From NCBI GenBank assembly GCA_036245805.1, contig BTRK01000004.1, positions 9,858,001 to 9,922,000 of the forward strand: a stretch of 64,000 bases of DNA. The letters are read 5' to 3'. The translations under genes and the position numbers were made by a program. Below are positions 34,834-45,640 of this stretch, piece by piece; within the stretch, counting starts at the first letter, position 1, and each line of letters starts with the position of its first letter. This stretch comes from Pristionchus mayeri (taxonomy: Eukaryota > Nematoda > Chromadorea > Rhabditida > Neodiplogasteridae). The notes under the pieces were generated by a model. It made no database searches and was not told the DNA's origin. It was given only the letters and a program-made list of their open reading frames with translations.

Positions 34834-35878
34834 CTGGACGACGCTCTGTCCGCGTGGATGTGATAAACTCATCGTGGACAACAAGGGCAAGAAGACGATC
34901 AGCAACGATGGAGCGACCATTCTGGTGGGCTTGAGTTTCTTTTGTTTTAGGGATGAAAATATGCTTTCGCTGGAAGACTTGTTTTCCCTTCAGCTTAAAA
35001 AGCAACAGTAGCAGTGCAAAACTAGTTTTCTTGCATACGGTAATGTATTGACCATTGTCTGAAAGAGGCCACATGGTAATCGAGGCTTCACGAAGTACGG
35101 TTTTAACAATTATCGATTACAGGTTCGATTCCGTCAGTTTCGCAGATCTCGAAGGATGCACTGGGCGAGTGCGAGCGATTCTACGAGTAACAGATTGGCA
35201 GGGAGAGGTGAGAGAGGGAGAGCAAAGCTGTGCACAAAATTGGCAACTAGTCGTTGCGGCGCATCGTAAGAGATCGAGCTAAGCTGAGCTAGTGTTGGGT
35301 ATCTCATCATAGTGGTTTGATGCTGCTCTCGTTAGCAGGCAATTTTTTCCTGCATTAAAATTTAAACAAAAAACATGTTTTTGATCGTAGCGTATATTTC
35401 GGGCCAATTAGCGAAGACTTATTCTATTCGAACGAGGAATTATAGCTTGAATGTGGTTGTTTGACAGCTTTTGGAGTTGCATAATTAATTTCGCTTCTGT
35501 GTCAGATAATTTGTGGGTATATTTGCACTTTGTCGTGTGAATATATTGAGAAACGAACAACTTGTATGGGCAGTGATTTTTAACATCGCGTGAGATGTGG
35601 TATTTTGTTTTTGTTTATTCCACTGATTAGGACGGTGCAATATTGTTATTTCGCGCCTCCTTAGTGAGCTGGTGAAACGAGAGAGTAGTGGGTGAACAGT
35701 TGACTTCAAATTAATTAGTGTTAACCTTCCTTAAGCAGTACAATATTGTGAATGGGGATTGAATCTTTCAACGAAGTGCACCTATAATATTTGTGTTCTA
35801 TACCTATGATTCCTGCAGGTTCGGATCAGTTCATCGCGGAGACTGAGCGATGGCTGCACGACAGACAGGCGAGACAGA
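34834..35878 (+). pseudogene. cct-7: cct-7 (TCP-1 eta) chaperonin remnant
   Basis: Fragments of the eta subunit of the cytosolic CCT chaperonin lie in order. Block 34834-34924 encodes [18 protein letters not shown] and ISNDGATIL, matching the ATP-binding region (TLGPRGMDKLIVD...[10 protein letters not shown] in the family), with acceptor and donor intact. Block 35123-35186 encodes SVSQISKDALGECERFYE, matching the region before the apical/intermediate boundary. Block 35819-35878 encodes GSDQFIAETERWLHD, matching GG(A/S)EQFIAETERSLHD. Large parts between are missing, the joins between the last two blocks are out of phase, and residues normally invariant are changed (G to C twice). This is therefore a decayed copy, not a working gene. 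The sequence beyond 36050 has only very weak similarity to the carboxyl end. The first block is cut by the palindrome boundary at 34886 in its left-arm copy (8109-8161). Confidence 0.75.
35190..35818. other. Intervening sequence of the cct-7 remnant
   Basis: About 630 bases with no recognised exon; in a functional gene this interval would encode part of the apical domain. Confidence 0.4.
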
Positions 35879-36000
35879 CAAGAATAGGAGAGAGAAGAGG
35901 GAAGGTGAGAGAGTGTGGGAAGGGAAGAGAGTGCGAGAGAAAGAGAGAGAGAGACAAGGGGTCAGGAGAAAGGGAATGGAGGAGACGAGACGCGTATGCG
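35850..36000 (+). repeat. GA-rich purine tract
   Basis: A run of about 150 bases dominated by GAGA, AGGGAAG and GAGAGAGAGA on the plus strand, overlapping the last cct-7 block. It probably represents microsatellite-like expansion in the decaying gene. Confidence 0.6.
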
Positions 36001-36392
36001 GGCGCGAAGCCTATCGCTGCCCTATTCCCGGTCGGGATCCCTCACTTCCTCGCTGATCGCAAGTGCAGCACTGTCGGCGTCTGTGCCTGGGGCAATGACA
36101 CAGGACCGAACAGTGAGGCCGTCCAAACTCAGAAGAGTATGGTAGCCGCGCTAACAGCTTGGAAAAACTCGTTAATAAACAGTCTATAAGAACACACGAG
36201 AGACCGAGAGGCCGCGACCTCTCTCGGCCAAGGAAGGGAGGGACTGTGAGGAAGGGAGGGACTGTGAAGATAAACGACAATATGCAAAAATCATTGTAAT
36301 TTTTCTGGAAAATGTATGTAGGAAAAAAGTTGCATAGACCGCAATAGTAAGGACCAACTCAAATAGCCTAAAAGTCAAAATGGGTTTTTTTT
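36001..36392. other. Intergenic, no gene seen
   Basis: Contains a small inverted repeat CGAGAGGCCGCGACCTCTCTCG near 36204-36225 and a repeated GGAAGGGAGGGACTGTGA unit. No supported gene. Confidence 0.35.
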
Positions 36393-37566
36393 CATGCTCG
36401 TTGAGTGCATGGATATTCTTTCAATCGCACATTGGTCCAACCCTATCCAATTGGTATTGAGGTCACAGATTGATGACAAAGGTACATCAACAGAGATTGG
36501 ACCTGATTACGTTTTTGCCCAGCAATCCATGGACCGCTATGCTAGGGCAAATATTATGCCACAGCCGCAAAGTGCGACCAAAGTATATCATAATACAACA
36601 TTTGAATCAGGTCTGCTGCGAAAGGTCTGTTAGAAAATACACCCATTTGTGAACTAGACAATAACTGAACATCAATAACAATGTTTGTTTTTACCGTGTA
36701 TCCGTAGCAATTGATGTATCGATTTCAAATATAGTAAAACGAAAAGCACCTTCCACTATTTACTTAAAAATATATTAATGAGGGCATACAATGATTCTAC
36801 AAAAAACATGTACAATTCATCGTCCTGAAAGTGAAAGTTGATCATCGAAATTCGAATATTTCAAAACTGTCTGATTCCAGCTTTGGTAGAAAGTCCTAAC
36901 TTTTGTGGTTATCTGTTAAAGCTATTCTTTATATATCAGTATTCGTCTGGGCTAGATCAGGGGTGAACTCCATTTTGAGAAAATTCGTTAATTAACTGTC
37001 CACCAAAAGTCACCATTTTGATTATGTTGACCTTAATTCAACGATAATGAAAATCGAATTTTTCTAGAAGTTGAAAAGGCATGAGTTAAAATATTTTAAC
37101 GCATTATGTAGGAAAATAGAGTACAATACGAGCTCACGTATTTAGAAGCCAGTCTGAATATTCCTCGAATCAGAAATTATTATCATTTGTGAAGTGTTAC
37201 CTTGGCCAGGGTTGGATTCAGTGGTGTGTAAATCGTGATAGATTGAGGCTTGAACGGCCGTATACCTATTTTTCGAAAGAACTTCCTATGGGCTTCACAG
37301 TTCACTATGTAATAATGAACGGCTACTTTTTCCCTCAAAATAAGAGCGCCAACAATTTTTTAGAGAAGTGCGAAAATTTCACATTTGACAAAACTTCATT
37401 TTCCAGTGCACCCAAAAATCATGATGCGATTCGAACCTATGCTTACATTGGCCAAGTCGACTCCTAACATATGCCATCGAGCTAGCTTAAGATCTCTAAA
37501 GAAAAGGATTTTATCGGGGTTCAAAAACCATGATCCAAATCTAACATTACTTTCTCACCAACCTAA
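36393..37566. mobile_element. Decayed mariner-like element, copy 2
   Basis: Homologous to 2634-3877 along most of its length. The right terminus, the complement of TTAGGTTGGTGAGAAAGTAA, is preserved beside TA, but the left terminus is missing. No transposase frame survives. Confidence 0.65.
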
Positions 37567-38154
37567 TACAATAAAAGCGATATCAAATCGTTCAATTCCG
37601 TCGGCAGACTGAGCTAATTACTTTATAGGCAGACCTTTCTATTGTTAGAACCGCCTCGATTATACCCCGCCTTTCACCACAGAATCGAGCTGTGCCAGGA
37701 AGTGAAGAGGAAACCTTCTAAACGGTTATAATCAATTTTGATAACAACTTTCCCATATTGCATTTTTTTCATATTTTGTTTTGAGGCTGCTAAGGACGGT
37801 ATCACTTTTAGTTTCAGTTTTAGAAGGATGGTCACGTTTCTTGTGAAAGATAAACGGCAATGTGCAACAATCTTTGTTTTCTGGAAAATGTAGGCAAAAA
37901 GCACCTCTTTTTCGAATGAGTGCCAATTGTTCGATTTACATTTTCTTTTCATATGAAATGAATTTCCAACATGACCATTTAGAGAAAACGATCATTCAAC
38001 CGAGCTCTCTGTTCAACTGAATACTCACAACTATAATCATATCTCCTTCAAGTGCTGATTACATACCAGATTCGAATTTATTCGTCGAATTACGGTAAAT
38101 TACGCCGTCCCGTGACAATTCTCAGAGTATTTCTCGACAAGTACTCTACTCTAA
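37567..38154. other. Intergenic, no gene seen
   Basis: Only short frames without domains. Confidence 0.35.
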
Positions 38155-38427
38155 AGAGACGAAGTGGTGTAGTGGTCTATGGCGCACCCTCCCATTCCAT
38201 CCCACCCGGGTTCGATTCCCGGCCGTGACACCGTCTCCGCCCCAACAAGGCGCTCACCCATTGGGGACGGGGAATTGGTAGTCGTGACTAGATCACGCAG
38301 GTGAATAGGTCTGGCGAAAAGGTGGGCACTCCAGACTGAATCAGCCCATATTAACACTGGCCTAGCAGTGTTCTCCCGCGAGCCCAGTCTCGAAGACGGG
38401 ATGTACCTTTACCTTTACCTTTTTACT
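38155..38427 (+). mobile_element. tRNA-derived SINE
   Basis: The 5' 75 bases resemble a tRNA gene: an A-box-like TGGTGTAGTGGTCTATGGC and a perfect B box GGTTCGATTCC. They do not fold as a good tRNA, and continue into about 170 bases of unrelated body and a 3' tail of three CCTTTA/TTACCTTT units. TACTCTA occurs just before the head and just after the tail, consistent with a 7-bp target duplication. RNA polymerase III transcription from the internal boxes is expected for this class. Confidence 0.75.
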
Positions 38428-38591
38428 CTACCTATTCATTTCCTTCGAATCTGTTCGTCCTAGACTTCAAGAGAAAGTGCATTCCATTTAATTTCATTTA
38501 TTTTATCATTCCAAAACGAATTGTGTGTTTTTTCTCGTTAACAGTAACATTGCATTCCTAGCCACCGTTTTCAGCACATTTTATAACTCTA

Positions 38592-39500
38592 TTGGGGTGT
38601 TTCAAAAGTTCGTGGAATTTTTTTTCGGAGGAACATAAAAATCGGCGAATTGATGTAGTATCGCAAATGTCAGTAATATTAAATAGAGCAACCATTAGCC
38701 AATCAAACATAACAAGGAATTTGCATCAGCTGCTCTCCACGAATTATAACAAAAGTTTATGTTAAACATACTTTAGAGGACCACTAAGACGTTTTCGTCT
38801 AAAATATTTTTCCTGCAATGGAACGCGAAGGTTTTATTCCTCTAGCAATCTGGTTCGACAATACATGATCCCTCAATTCTAAAAATGTGCTTCACTAGTG
38901 CCATGTATTTGTATTTTATGAGTGCTAGTATTCATTACTGATCATACTCAAACGGAACAACAACGGTTCTTTCTTTGCGCGATCATATCTAACCCAGATA
39001 TGAATATGCGCTAATTGGAGATAATAAGTAGTACTTCATATTTTGTACAAGGAACATTTGGCAAGCTTAGAGGGTAATATAATATCATTTGTTTGTTTGA
39101 TCATGACTTGGTATCGAAAAAAGTGATCGTAAAATTTCAGAAAAAATATAGTCTATATATTTTTGCAGAAAGAGTAGTGAACCGATTCCTTCCAGATTTA
39201 GCATGTATATTAAGCTATTCATGACGTATAAAACAGCGAAGAACCTGAGAATATATCATTAAGAAGAAGCCGAATATAAAGTAACAAATGTTGACGAAAA
39301 CGTATCGTTGGGTCACTTCAGTACCCTTCACATAATCGTTTCTTTAAAACAGGAGGAAGCAGCTGATGCAAATTCCATGGTTTTTGGGATTATGTAATGG
39401 TTGCTCTATTCAACAGCATTAACATTTAGGATGAACTATGAATTCGTCGAATTTTATGTTCCACCGAAGAAAAATTCCACGAACTTTTGAAACACCCCAA
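38592..39500. mobile_element. Non-autonomous mariner relative (909 bp)
   Basis: TA-flanked, with terminal inverted repeats TTGGGGTGTTTCAAAAGTTC of about 30 bases. The first nine bases and the AAAGTTCG block match the TIR of the DD34D mariner at 5094-6334, so it may be cross-mobilised by that transposase. The interior has no transposase frame. Confidence 0.8.
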
Positions 39501-39544
39501 TAGATTACACAGTTACAGAAAATTGGCATATTTTTTATTTCTGC

Positions 39545-39785
39545 CAGAACCTTCCAGATCCGCACGACACTTAGGCAAAAGGCCACATATCTTAATTGCG
39601 GCACTTCTTCGATATTTGGCCCACCCCCCCCCCCCCATTCCCCAATCATTTCTAGTCCCCTCTCATCGCTAAGGGGTTGGGTGACCGAAAATCAGGGAGA
39701 TATACCTAAAAATGAGTGGGGTAGAGGAGAAAGGGGGGGGGGGGTGGGCCAAGTATTGAAGAAGTGCCTTAATTGCTTTCTTCTG
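39545..39785. repeat. Imperfect hairpin with C12/G10 tracts
   Basis: Inverted arms carrying TTAATTGCGGCACTTCTTC and GGCCCACCC against their complements, with opposing homopolymer runs (C near 39624-39637, G near 39735-39744). It precedes the first recognised exon of the next receptor gene. Confidence 0.6.
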
Positions 39786-39789
39786 TCAG

Positions 39790-41308
39790 GTATTCCAGTC
39801 GCCATGGTGCTGCGCAGCCAAATATTCTTCAACTGCAATTTCACACGACAATACTCACCGTTTTTCGAGATTTTATTCGTCATCGAGGTAATTCAGAGTT
39901 CGTAACTCCGTATCTTCATTTTACACACTCTCTAGACCGGTCGAGCGGTGAGAGATTGTGTAAAATGAAGAGACCGTGGTACCGTTTCTCGAACTCTAAT
40001 TCAGATGTGTTTCGAGCGAGTTGTATCTCAATACTTGCAGTGTTTAATCTCGATTTGCCTGCTACTGATCATACCATGGATGATGTTCGGAGTTTTCAAC
40101 AAGACGAAAATTCATCGAAATGCATGTGTTGTTTCTATGTAAACAAGACACAATGTAAATCAATGTTTTTAAAAACACAATCAGATTCGATTCATCGCCG
40201 TACATGTATGGCTGCGATATGGAACTGCAATTTTCGGCAGACTCATTCTCATTTACTACCAAGTCAATGAGCTTATTTGGAATGGTGATTGAACACACCT
40301 ACCAATTTTCATTTTCCAATTCCAGATTCGGATATGCTCTTTACAATAGCTAATATCAAGCGTGGTTCCTTTTGCGGTTATCTGACATCATTGTGAGATC
40401 ACTAATGAATTGTAATCAGCATTTAGTCATTCCAGCTTATGCTCGATAGCATTCGAACGCCTCATAGCAACGCTCTTTTGGAGCTGGTAATAATCATTCC
40501 CCGTTATTGCTTCATTCGGATAACAACTGAAAAAATTATTGTTATAAATTTTCTAAACGTGGAGGTACGAACAGCAAGGGGGTTGGACGATTTCAATTTC
40601 TCTGATCAGCATTTGCATCATCGAGGCTTTGGGACAGGTTTCAGCGTACTTGTACGCGTATGGTGAGATTTGGTGCATTGGAAATTCCTTACTGTGATTT
40701 GATCCGCAGAAATTCTGAGTATACAACAGCACTACATTCTCTTGTCTGGATACGCGTGTGGAAGTGTAACTGTGGGTGTTTTTTCTGAATATATTAGACA
40801 AAGGACATTTTATAAAATGTAAATTTAGTAACAGGCGTTGTTTGGAATACAAAAGGCCTATCGTAATTGAAAAGCGAATTTCAGTGCATCATCCTGGTTT
40901 ATGTACTGAATATTCGAATAATGCAGGAACTGAAGAAAGGAGCAAGGCAATGGAGAAAAATATACTTTAAATGTTTACGAAATTATAGAATCGATGACTA
41001 CTCGATTAACCGCACGTATCAGAACAGAGAGAACCTCAACATAATTCATGTAAATATCTAAGTCAAAATTATGGCATTACATGCATGGTGGTATTGCATT
41101 AGTTATTATACTAAACTTATTCCAGAATCTCATTTACTTTGCCGGTCCAACGGCTCTTTTCAACCTTCCCTGCTTTCTTTTCTATGGAGTCTATGCATTT
41201 CTGCCCGAAAACCTCAGCACATATCGATTTTTCGCCGCGGAGTTTTACGATTTGTTCACAGTTTTGTTCGCGAATATATTATTTTCATTTCAATCATTTG
41301 CTTCGAAG
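39790..41308 (+). CDS. Sre/Srab-like 7TM chemoreceptor (incomplete model)
   Basis: Plus-strand exon blocks: 39790-39887 (ends FEILFVIE), 40041-40138 (ISICLLLIIPWMMFGVF, membrane segment), 40436-40488 (SIAFERLIATLFWS, matching the ERxIAT motif of Sre-type receptors), 40575-40662 (WTISISLISICIIEAL, membrane segment), 40885-41049 (ends SINRTYQNRENLNIIH) and 41126-41308 (TM6-7, phase 0 to the previous exon). The block at 40885-41049 fits the conserved RYQxxEN motif of this superfamily. The joins around 40489-40884 do not all match in phase, so an exon is missed or the gene is damaged. The C-terminus after 41308 is unresolved. Product: a chemosensory GPCR in neuronal membranes, by family. Confidence 0.55.
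39913..39973. repeat. Short hairpin, TCTCTTCATTT family, in intron
   Basis: Arms CTTCATTTTACACACTCTC and its complement around a GACCGGTCGAGCGG loop. Located between the first two receptor exons. Confidence 0.7.
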
Positions 41309-41560
41309 GTATGGACTGGTATACCTCATCATCATGAGATTTTTCAGGGACAAGATTACGTCCCTTTTGGTAATATAATTGTGCTTATTAAGTATTATCT
41401 CAATCCATATTTCAGAGCCACTTCTTCCTCCATCGGAATAATATGGTTGGAGAAAACTACAGTGCGACCGATGTATATTTCATGCAACTGAATGCTCAAT
41501 TTACGCTTAGATCAGCAAATTGCTGATAAAATCTGTTGGTCAATTGGAACATTTGCTCTC

Positions 41561-41777
41561 CTACGTGTAATATTTTTCCGTCGATTCATAACTTGCTGCT
41601 GCTAGAATATTAAATGGTCACGAACAAAACAAATGAAATAAGGGGAAGATGGATTCGAGGAATTCGAGCAAGAGGTATGCTAGTGAGATAAGTGCATTCA
41701 TCTGGAACTACATGGCAATATGTTCCGCTAAACCTATCTGTCGGGGGTTATGTGTATTGTTAGTCTCAATTTTACTA
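41561..41777. repeat. Flank duplicated at 54707-54927
   Basis: About 217 bases immediately left of mariner copy 2 that recur nearly unchanged at 54707-54927, again immediately left of a mariner terminus. No coding capacity. Confidence 0.9.
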
Positions 41778-43018
41778 TTGGGGTGTCCGGAAAGTTCGTA
41801 TAATTTTTTGTTTTTATTTTTTATTCAATGCTTTACAATTCTCAGTGACCAATGTATGCCCCCTTCTTTCTCACTACCTCCCTCCAGCGATTGGGCAGGG
41901 TCTCGATTCCTCTCTTCCAGAATGCGGGTTTCTTCGAGACCGCGCAGTTCACGAAAGCCCTCACAACTTCATCTCAATTCTTGAACTTCTTTCCTTTGCA
42001 GAAGTCAGAGAGAGAGCGGAAGCAGTGGTAGTCGCATGGGGAGAGATCCGGGGAATACGGTGGATGGGGAATCCTCTCGATCTTCAGCTCGTCCATTTTC
42101 TTCTGGGTCATCTTCGCTCGATGTGGGCGAGGATTGTCCATCAGAAGAAGAATTTTGCCCTGGTTCAGGAGTCTGGGAGGGACTCTGATCGCGACATCTT
42201 TCAGTTGTTCAGAGAAAAGGTCGGCATTGATGCTGGTGCCAGGGGCGAGGATCTCCAAGTAGATGGGACCGAGCACTGAGAAGAAGAAGCAGAGGAGTTC
42301 CTTCTTTCTGTGCTCTTCCTTCTTCGGGACGGGCGTGGGCTTCTCATCTGCATCCACCCATTGCAGTCTCCTCACAGGGTTATCGTACGTGATCCACTTC
42401 TCATCTGTAGCGATGATGGAATTGACCCATCGAAGATTGGATCTACGATGGAGTAATTCCCGACAGACTTGAACACGATTTTTCAGCTGTTCGGGGGAGA
42501 GGTCATGGGGAATCACTTGTGGGAGTTTCGGCTTCTTCCCAGATCGATGGAGGATATCGGACACCGTTGATCTGGGAGTACCAGTATCCTTCTTCAACTC
42601 ACGCACACTGGCCATGGGCTTGCGCTTCAGTGTGCGGAGAACGAGAGGCTGATCGAGGGAGGGAGGGCGTCCAGAGCGGGGTTGATCATCGAGACCAAAT
42701 TCCCCTTTCTTGAAGCGGGAGAACCACTTATAGCTGAAGGGTATGGAGGGGGCGTCAGCTCCTTCCGACTGGGCCAGGGCAGAGTGGGCCTCCTTCACGG
42801 ATCGGCCAAGACGGTAGTAATGAAGTAAAACTGCTCGGAGGTAGAGATGGGAGTCCATCACAAGAATCAATGTAGCAACTAGGAGACTGATTTAATCTCT
42901 CACTACTCAACGTCAGAATGATGCAATACATTGTTGACAAACAGATTGCGCAATCACTGCATTTGATCGCGAACTGACTTTTTTCCGAAGCATTATACGA
43001 ACTTTCCGGACACCCCAA
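41778..43018 (-). mobile_element. mariner (DD34D) transposon, copy 2
   Basis: 1241 bp, TA-flanked, with the same TTGGGGTGTCCGGAAAGTTC terminal repeats as copy 1, and nearly identical throughout. Confidence 0.93.
41974..42870 (-). pseudogene. mariner transposase, longest copy
   Basis: A 298-residue frame with the helix-turn-helix region and the catalytic aspartates in ATDEKWITYDN, LLLMDNPRPHRA and SPDLSPCDYH (DD34D spacing). It continues through KGKKFKN to a TGA; the usual carboxyl segment of about 45 residues follows in frame. The alanine after DN is changed to proline next to the second catalytic residue, so activity is doubtful. Confidence 0.85.
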
Positions 43019-43675
43019 TAGATAAAGCAATTGTTGAAATTGAGAACAATTTCCTGAATGATCTTCCTCGTTCAGAAGAATTGCATAGATCGGATAATGC
43101 GGAACTGCCTCGGCATGAGTCTTACTTATAATTATCCATCACCTGTTTTTTTTCGGATAGTACCATATCCGAGAGTAGAAAATACCGAGCGTACTCTATC
43201 CGGAACGAGTCCCAATCGTTATAATTGCCTGCTATTAATAATTGCGCTCTCAACATTAGGTAAAGGAAAAATAAAATATTTTAAATATGTGTTTTCGTAT
43301 GGATTTCGCTTCCTGCCCTATGCCGCAACGAGATTGGCAAACGGCAGAAAATGAAGAGCGGTTATGAAATGATTAGGTTTTTTTTACAAATATTCTACTC
43401 GACTAAAGTACGTTTTGCAGAATTTGTGCGAATTTCCGCGAATTTGTGTGTAATCGCAATGTTGGCCGCTGCGTCCAGTTGAGATTCGAACCACATGTGA
43501 TAGAGATCAAGCTACAATGCACATTTTTTCAACGCTTTTGAAAGCACATTTGCACATTTCCTGTTATGTAAAAGTATGTGATATGGAGAGGCGAATCTAG
43601 CTACCATCGGCATCTGTTTTAGGTACAAATTCGACTTCCCCCATCTTAAATATTGATGATATTTCCTCATATGAG
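43019..43675. other. Intergenic, no gene seen
   Basis: The 98-codon frame 43058-43354 has no recognised domain, and I do not call it. Confidence 0.35.
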
Positions 43676-45640
43676 AGGAATCGCGAGAGAATCGACTACT
43701 CAGCGGCAGTGAAATTCATACACCAGCGATCCCTCTACAAATTTGGCACAAGGTATTTCAAATTATGCTCTTTCAAATTGCGTCGTCAGAATTTTGATAG
43801 CTGTCGTCATCTTCGAGATTCAGAAGGCCAAACATGATACTCTCACTTTTCGGCAGTCAAGTCGGGCGCATTCAAATGATCATAACATCGTTTAAATTAA
43901 AGATAGAAGGCCGTTCTTTTTTTACAAAGAAAGAGGGGATCCAGGGCTACAACCTCCATGTTGACAATGTCATTCCCAGTGCACGCCCTGGTGCGGGGCG
44001 GTCGGTCGGACTAAAAATGTCGAAATTTTTCAAATCGGAAAAACCCACCAAAGTTATTATGCGGTAGTTATAGTCCCTATAGGTGACTAACCTTCGCCAA
44101 AAACCAGACAAATCGTGAAGATGAAAAAAAAGAGCGCTCACTTTAGTAGGGTGGCCCCAGAATGGGTGCCAGACAGAGAAACTTCCAAAAGTTTAATTGG
44201 CAGCTATCGGGCTCAAATATATCCAAAATCATCTAAAACAACATTTCAAGTTGTTTCCCCAATAGTTATAGCACTTTCAATGGTCAAAAACTACAGTATG
44301 ACCTCAAATTCAAAAATCAATATTTTGACCCTCAACAACCTATGGTATGGGTGCAATTGCACTAATCGGTTCCAAGTAATGTAGGAACATTCCTTGAAAC
44401 GTCTCAAATAAAGAGCGCATCTGAAAACATGATATTTCATCTGACGAATCCGTGGAGTGGAGCACAACTGTAATTTCGGCCAAAATAGTCATGTGGGCCC
44501 GTCCTTAGGCTAGAAATGTAGAGTATGATGAGCTGAACATTTCACCTGTTGAAAGTTAGCATTTATCTATTCATTGAAGCGCTCTAGAGAGCGTGCAAGA
44601 CGGCCAGAAACGGGCTAGACTCCTTCCTTGGGCGCGTGCTCTAACCGTCTGGCGCTCTCGCAGGCTGACCTCTCTCCCCCTCCCCTCCATATAGCGCGCT
44701 CCCGCGCACGTCTCTCGTCGTTTTTGGCAACTTCCAGGCTCTGTAGCACGCTTCAACTATAAGATAGGGACTCACTTTCAACAGATGAAATGTTCAGCTC
44801 ATCATGATCTATATTTCTAGCCATAATGCGGGTCCAGGCGACTATTTTGGCCGAAATTACAGTTTAGCGCCTTTCCACGGATTCCTTAGATGAAATATCA
44901 TGTTTGCAGATGCGCTCTTTATTTGAGACGTTTCAGGGAATGTTCCTATATTACTTGGAACCGATTTAGTGCAATTGCACCCATACCATAGGTTGTTGAG
45001 GATCAAAATATTGATTTTTGAATTTGAGGTCATACTGTAGTTTTTAACCATTGAAAGTGCTATAACTATTGGGGAAACAACTTGAAATGTTGTTTTAGAT
45101 GATTTTGGATATATTTGAGCCCGATAGCTGCCAATTAAACTTTTGGAAGTTTCTCTGTCTGGCACCCATTCTTGGGCCACCCTATTAAAGTGTGCGCTCT
45201 TTTTTTCATCTTCACGATTTGTCTGGTTTTTGGCGAAAAGTTAGTCACATATAGGGACTATAACTTCCGCATAATAACTTTGGTGGGTTTTTCCGATTTG
45301 AAAAATTTCGACATTTTTAGTCCGACCGACCGCCCCGCACCAGGGCGTGCACTGGGAATGACATGGTCAACATAGAAGTTGTAGCCCTGGATCCCCTCTT
45401 TCTTTGTAAAAAAAGAACAGCCTTCTATCTTTAATTTAAACGATGTTATGATCATTTGAATGCGCCCGACTTGACTGCCGAAAAGTGATAGTATCATGTT
45501 TGGCCTTCTGAATCTCGAAGATGACGACAGCTATCAAAATTCTGACGACGCAGTTTGAAAGAGCATCATTTGAAATACCTTGTGCCAAATTTGTAGAGGG
45601 ATCGCTCTAGTTTGAATTTCACTGCCGCCTACCCCCCTAA
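43676..45640. mobile_element. Fold-back element related to ATGAGAGGAATCG family
   Basis: Starts ATATGAGAGGAATCGCGAGA and forms an inverted repeat with arms of about 900 bases (43686-44600 and 44740-45637) around a GC-rich core (44580-44750, GCTCTAGAGAGCG, GCGCGCTCCCGCGC). The arms are homologous to the outer parts of 12403-14792. The right terminus is missing. Frames on the arms are mirror images of each other and not genes. Confidence 0.75.

Larger units (their letters stand above)
21587..34886. repeat. Giant palindrome, right arm (13.3 kb)
   Basis: Mirror image of 8109-21409; see that entry for the differences noticed. The right boundary falls in the middle of a cct-7 exon (34834-34924), which continues unbroken to the right. 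The right arm therefore joins colinear flank, while the left arm stops within the same exon sequence. Confidence 0.97.

Noticed and set aside
35850..36056. Arg/Glu-rich frame in the GA tract
   Set aside because: Composition follows from the purine-rich repeat; any frame through such DNA is open.
36000..36190. Carboxyl-terminal continuation of the cct-7 remnant
   Set aside because: Only a few scattered residues resemble the family; the match is too weak to extend the pseudogene.
38155..38230. A tRNA gene
   Set aside because: A and B boxes are present but the acceptor and anticodon stems do not pair well, and the sequence continues into a SINE body with tail and target duplication.
43058..43354. 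98-codon plus-strand frame
   Set aside because: No domain, no splice signals, and no coding bias that I can see; it lies between transposons.
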